Source of the DNA: an uncultured Aquimarina sp.
Lineage (GTDB): Bacteria; Bacteroidota; Bacteroidia; Flavobacteriales; Flavobacteriaceae
Assembly (NCBI GenBank): GCA_947496355.1
Contig: CANMCO010000005.1
Coordinates: forward strand, 349,167 to 413,166
Direction of reading: 5' to 3'
DNA: 64,000 nt
The notes beneath the pieces were generated by a model. The model saw only the letters and a program-made list of their open reading frames with translations. It was not told where the DNA came from and did no database searches. Below, in pieces: positions 62,460 through 64,000 of the stretch. The stretch's first letter is position 1. Every line of letters starts with the position of its first letter. The translations under genes and the position numbers were made by a program.

Positions 62460-63227
62460 ATGAAAAAACTTAAATTAACTTTAGCCTCCTTATCTATAAT
62501 AGTAATCCTAACATCTTGTAATGAAACTAAAGAATCTGAATCAACAATACAGCAAAAACAAGTAGAATTGATTGAAGAAAAAGTTGTTGGTAGCATACTT
62601 ACGGCTGAAGAACAAGCAGGAATGACACCCGAAGAAATTGTAGGACGCCTAAAGAAAGGAAATGAGAACTTTGTTAATAATAACCTTACACAACGTGACC
62701 ACTCTGCTCAGCGCAGAAAAGCAATGATTGGTCAATTCCCTAAAGCTATCGTGCTATCCTGTGTTGATAGCAGAGTGCCTGTTGAAGACGTTTTTGATTT
62801 AGGAATTGGCGATATATTTGTTGCTCGTGTAGCAGGAAATATCGAAAATGAAGATATTGTTGGCTCAATGGAATTTGCAACTGCAGTCGCAGGCTCAAAA
62901 TTAGTAATTGTTATGGGTCATACTGCTTGTGGTGCTGTAAAATCTACTATCGACAAAGTAGACGCTGAGGCCATGGGAATGCAATCGTTAGCAGATTTAA
63001 TGGACGAGATTGAACCAGCTGTTATTGAAACAGAATTAGAAGGAGAACGTAGTTCGAAGAACACTGGATTTACTAATAATGTTATTACATACAATGCAAT
63101 GCGAACCGTGAAAAATATTAGAGAAGCTTCGCCAACGATGGCGAAAATGGAAGATGAAGGGGAAATTATGATAATTTCCGCTGTTTATGATATGAAAAGT
63201 GGAAAAGTCAAGTTTAACAATGATTAA
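62460..63227 (+). CDS. Lipoprotein beta-carbonic anhydrase
   Basis: 255 residues. Lipoprotein signal with lipobox LTSC (Cys20). A linker (about 25-60) leads to the beta-carbonic anhydrase domain with all zinc and active-site residues: SCVDSRVPVEDVF (Cys, Asp, Arg) and GHTACGAVKSTI (His, Cys). It interconverts CO2 and bicarbonate, here outside the cytoplasm on a membrane. Beta-class enzymes are more often cytoplasmic. It lies between a dead recombinase and a cassette-like DUF4274 gene. Confidence 0.9.
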   Translation: MKKLKLTLASLSIIVILTSCNETKESESTIQQKQVELIEEKVVGSILTAEEQAGMTPEEIVGRLKKGNENFVNNNLTQRDHSAQRRKAMIGQFPKAIVLSCVDSRVPVEDVFDLGIGDIFVARVAGNIENEDIVGSMEFATAVAGSKLVIVMGHTACGAVKSTIDKVDAEAMGMQSLADLMDEIEPAVIETELEGERSSKNTGFTNNVITYNAMRTVKNIREASPTMAKMEDEGEIMIISAVYDMKSGKVKFNND

Positions 63228-63248
63228 TCATTAATAGTTTAAAATAAA

Positions 63249-63397
63249 ACATTGCACAACAAAGGCATATATAAAAAATAGCGGTTTGGGTACTAACTCG
63301 AACCGCTTTTTCATTTGATTAAACTATATTGTAAATTGAAAAGTAATCGCTCAAAATCCACTACTGCTCATACACAAACCGTTGTACATAATGCGGA
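63249..63397. repeat. attC-like boundary element 1
   Basis: Begins with an arm ATTGCACAACAAAGGC, ends with the inverted arm CCGTTGTACATAATGCG, and has internal inverted repeats. The outer core pairs as GYACAAC...GTTGTAC. It lies between the carbonic anhydrase and the DUF4274 gene. Confidence 0.5.
63280..63313 (+). terminator. Hairpin terminator in the cassette-like boundary
   Basis: AGCGGTT/AACCGCT with an inner GGGT/ACTC pairing and a T-run; A-rich on the left, so it can work on both strands. It is inside the candidate recombination-site region 63249-63397. Confidence 0.75.
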
Positions 63398-63400
63398 AAA

Positions 63401-63892
63401 ATGATAATCCGACCACATAAAATATTGCTAATCAAGAAAAACTTCATCGAGTTTTCATTTAATGAAAACGAAGACGACGATACCGAAATGATTCCTGATT
63501 TTGATAAATTTAAAACTCTGAATACAGCGGAACAATATTTTCTTGCGGATAATTACAATTGGGATGATGGAACAATTGTGTTGGATTGGATAATTGATAG
63601 TCCAAAATGTGATAAAGGAACTGCTTCACTAATATTTTGGAGAGCGGAACCTGACTTTTATTTTGACTATACAGCAGAAACAATTGAGGATTATGAAAAA
63701 CCCGTTTGGAATTTATTACAGAAAATTGTAAAAAAATTTAAAGAAAACGGGTTTAAAAACAACAAACTCAAGTTTGACCCAATAGCAGAAGGATATAAAA
63801 CTGTCTGGAAAACGGAACTAAATATTTGGGAAATCCCAACGGAATTAAAAATAGCAACGAAAGGAAAAAAGCCATTCGCATTCGGACTATAA
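63401..63892 (+). CDS. DUF4274 protein
   Basis: 163 residues from ATG 63401. FLADNYNWDDGTIVLDWIIDSPKCDKGTASLIFWRAEPDFY is the DUF4274 signature; a tail helix and a basic, aromatic end (KTVWKTELNIWEIPTELKI) follow. No signal peptide; function unknown. It begins 4 bp after a GTTGTACATAATGCG arm and is followed within a few bases by a GCACTATGTACAACAACG arm, as cassette genes of integron type are. Base composition is similar to its neighbours. Confidence 0.85.
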   Translation: MIIRPHKILLIKKNFIEFSFNENEDDDTEMIPDFDKFKTLNTAEQYFLADNYNWDDGTIVLDWIIDSPKCDKGTASLIFWRAEPDFYFDYTAETIEDYEKPVWNLLQKIVKKFKENGFKNNKLKFDPIAEGYKTVWKTELNIWEIPTELKIATKGKKPFAFGL

Positions 63893-63899
63893 AAAATGA

Positions 63900-63976
63900 A
63901 AAAGCACTATGTACAACAACGTATCCTATGTAAAGCCTTTTCCCAAGCCTTAGGTTAAAAATACGATATTTTTAAC
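63900..63976. repeat. attC-like boundary element 2 (runs off or near window end)
   Basis: Begins AAGCACTATGTACAACAACG, the inverted counterpart of the arm that precedes DUF4274, and contains a perfect 10-bp hairpin GTTAAAAATA/TATTTTTAAC (63954-63976). Its far arm, if any, lies beyond the window. Confidence 0.45.
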
Positions 63977-64000
63977 ATTCTAATTAACTCATATTGATGA

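Overview
The window is AT-rich chromosomal DNA from a marine member of the Bacteroidota, most likely a Flavobacteriaceae species of the Aquimarina/Zobellia ecological type. The evidence is: three secreted proteins ending in type IX secretion (T9SS) sorting domains, several small lipoproteins with SCSND-like lipoboxes, promoters of the Bacteroidota type (TTG about 20 bp ahead of TAnnTTTG), a DnaE with a fused N-terminal proofreading domain, mevalonate-pathway genes beside a UbiA prenyltransferase, and a GH16 beta-agarase. Genus is an inference. No rRNA and no CRISPR array were seen; there is one tRNA gene (Asp).

Layout. 0-9 kb: end of a membrane 4Fe-4S protein, a sensor histidine kinase, an overlapping glycosyltransferase operon (MORN-like protein, DPM1-type GT2, cellulose-synthase-like GT2, GT87-like mannosyltransferase), a pseudouridine synthase and a nitrilase. 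9.5-14 kb: a small secreted protein, then UbiA, GHMP (mevalonate) kinase and diphosphomevalonate decarboxylase on the minus strand, then TspO and a TetR regulator. 14-18 kb: a secreted protein, DUF1697, a BaiN-type flavoprotein and a GDPD. 18-23 kb: a large secreted TPR-CHAT protein divergent from an ECF sigma factor and a membrane TPR anti-sigma-like protein; palindromic repeats lie on both sides of the CHAT gene. 23-31 kb: a small HTH protein, glutaryl-CoA-type dehydrogenase, PepSY-like protein, trmN6, a four-helix-bundle gene inserted before rimM-rpsP, and two lipoproteins. 31-41.9 kb: dnaE, a GG-leader-like 48-residue peptide gene, a seven-CXXCH cytochrome, trxA, DUF58, tRNA-Asp, DUF456 and a BlaI/M56 pair with three matched operators.

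42-53.5 kb is an agar-degradation locus on the minus strand: a protein with two GH16 domains, a parallel beta-helix protein and a DUF5060/TIM-barrel protein, all secreted by T9SS. Two of them share a nearly identical lectin module. A TPR-LuxR-type regulator is divergent from it. There is no SusC/SusD pair in view. 53.5-61 kb: housekeeping genes (ruvC, hemW, methyltransferase, cyclase, DUF4260, DUF4230, GNAT, MmcQ, MutS-like ATPase). hemW seems to start at ATT. 61-64 kb: two lipoproteins, a decayed tyrosine recombinase, a lipoprotein beta-carbonic anhydrase and a DUF4274 gene bounded by integron-cassette-like inverted arms.

Best leads for something new: the ECF/anti-sigma/CHAT locus, the cassette-like 3' end with its dead recombinase, the orphan GG-leader peptide, the ATT-start hemW, and the triple-operator BlaI promoter. 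All functional statements rest on motif recognition by eye; no database search was run.
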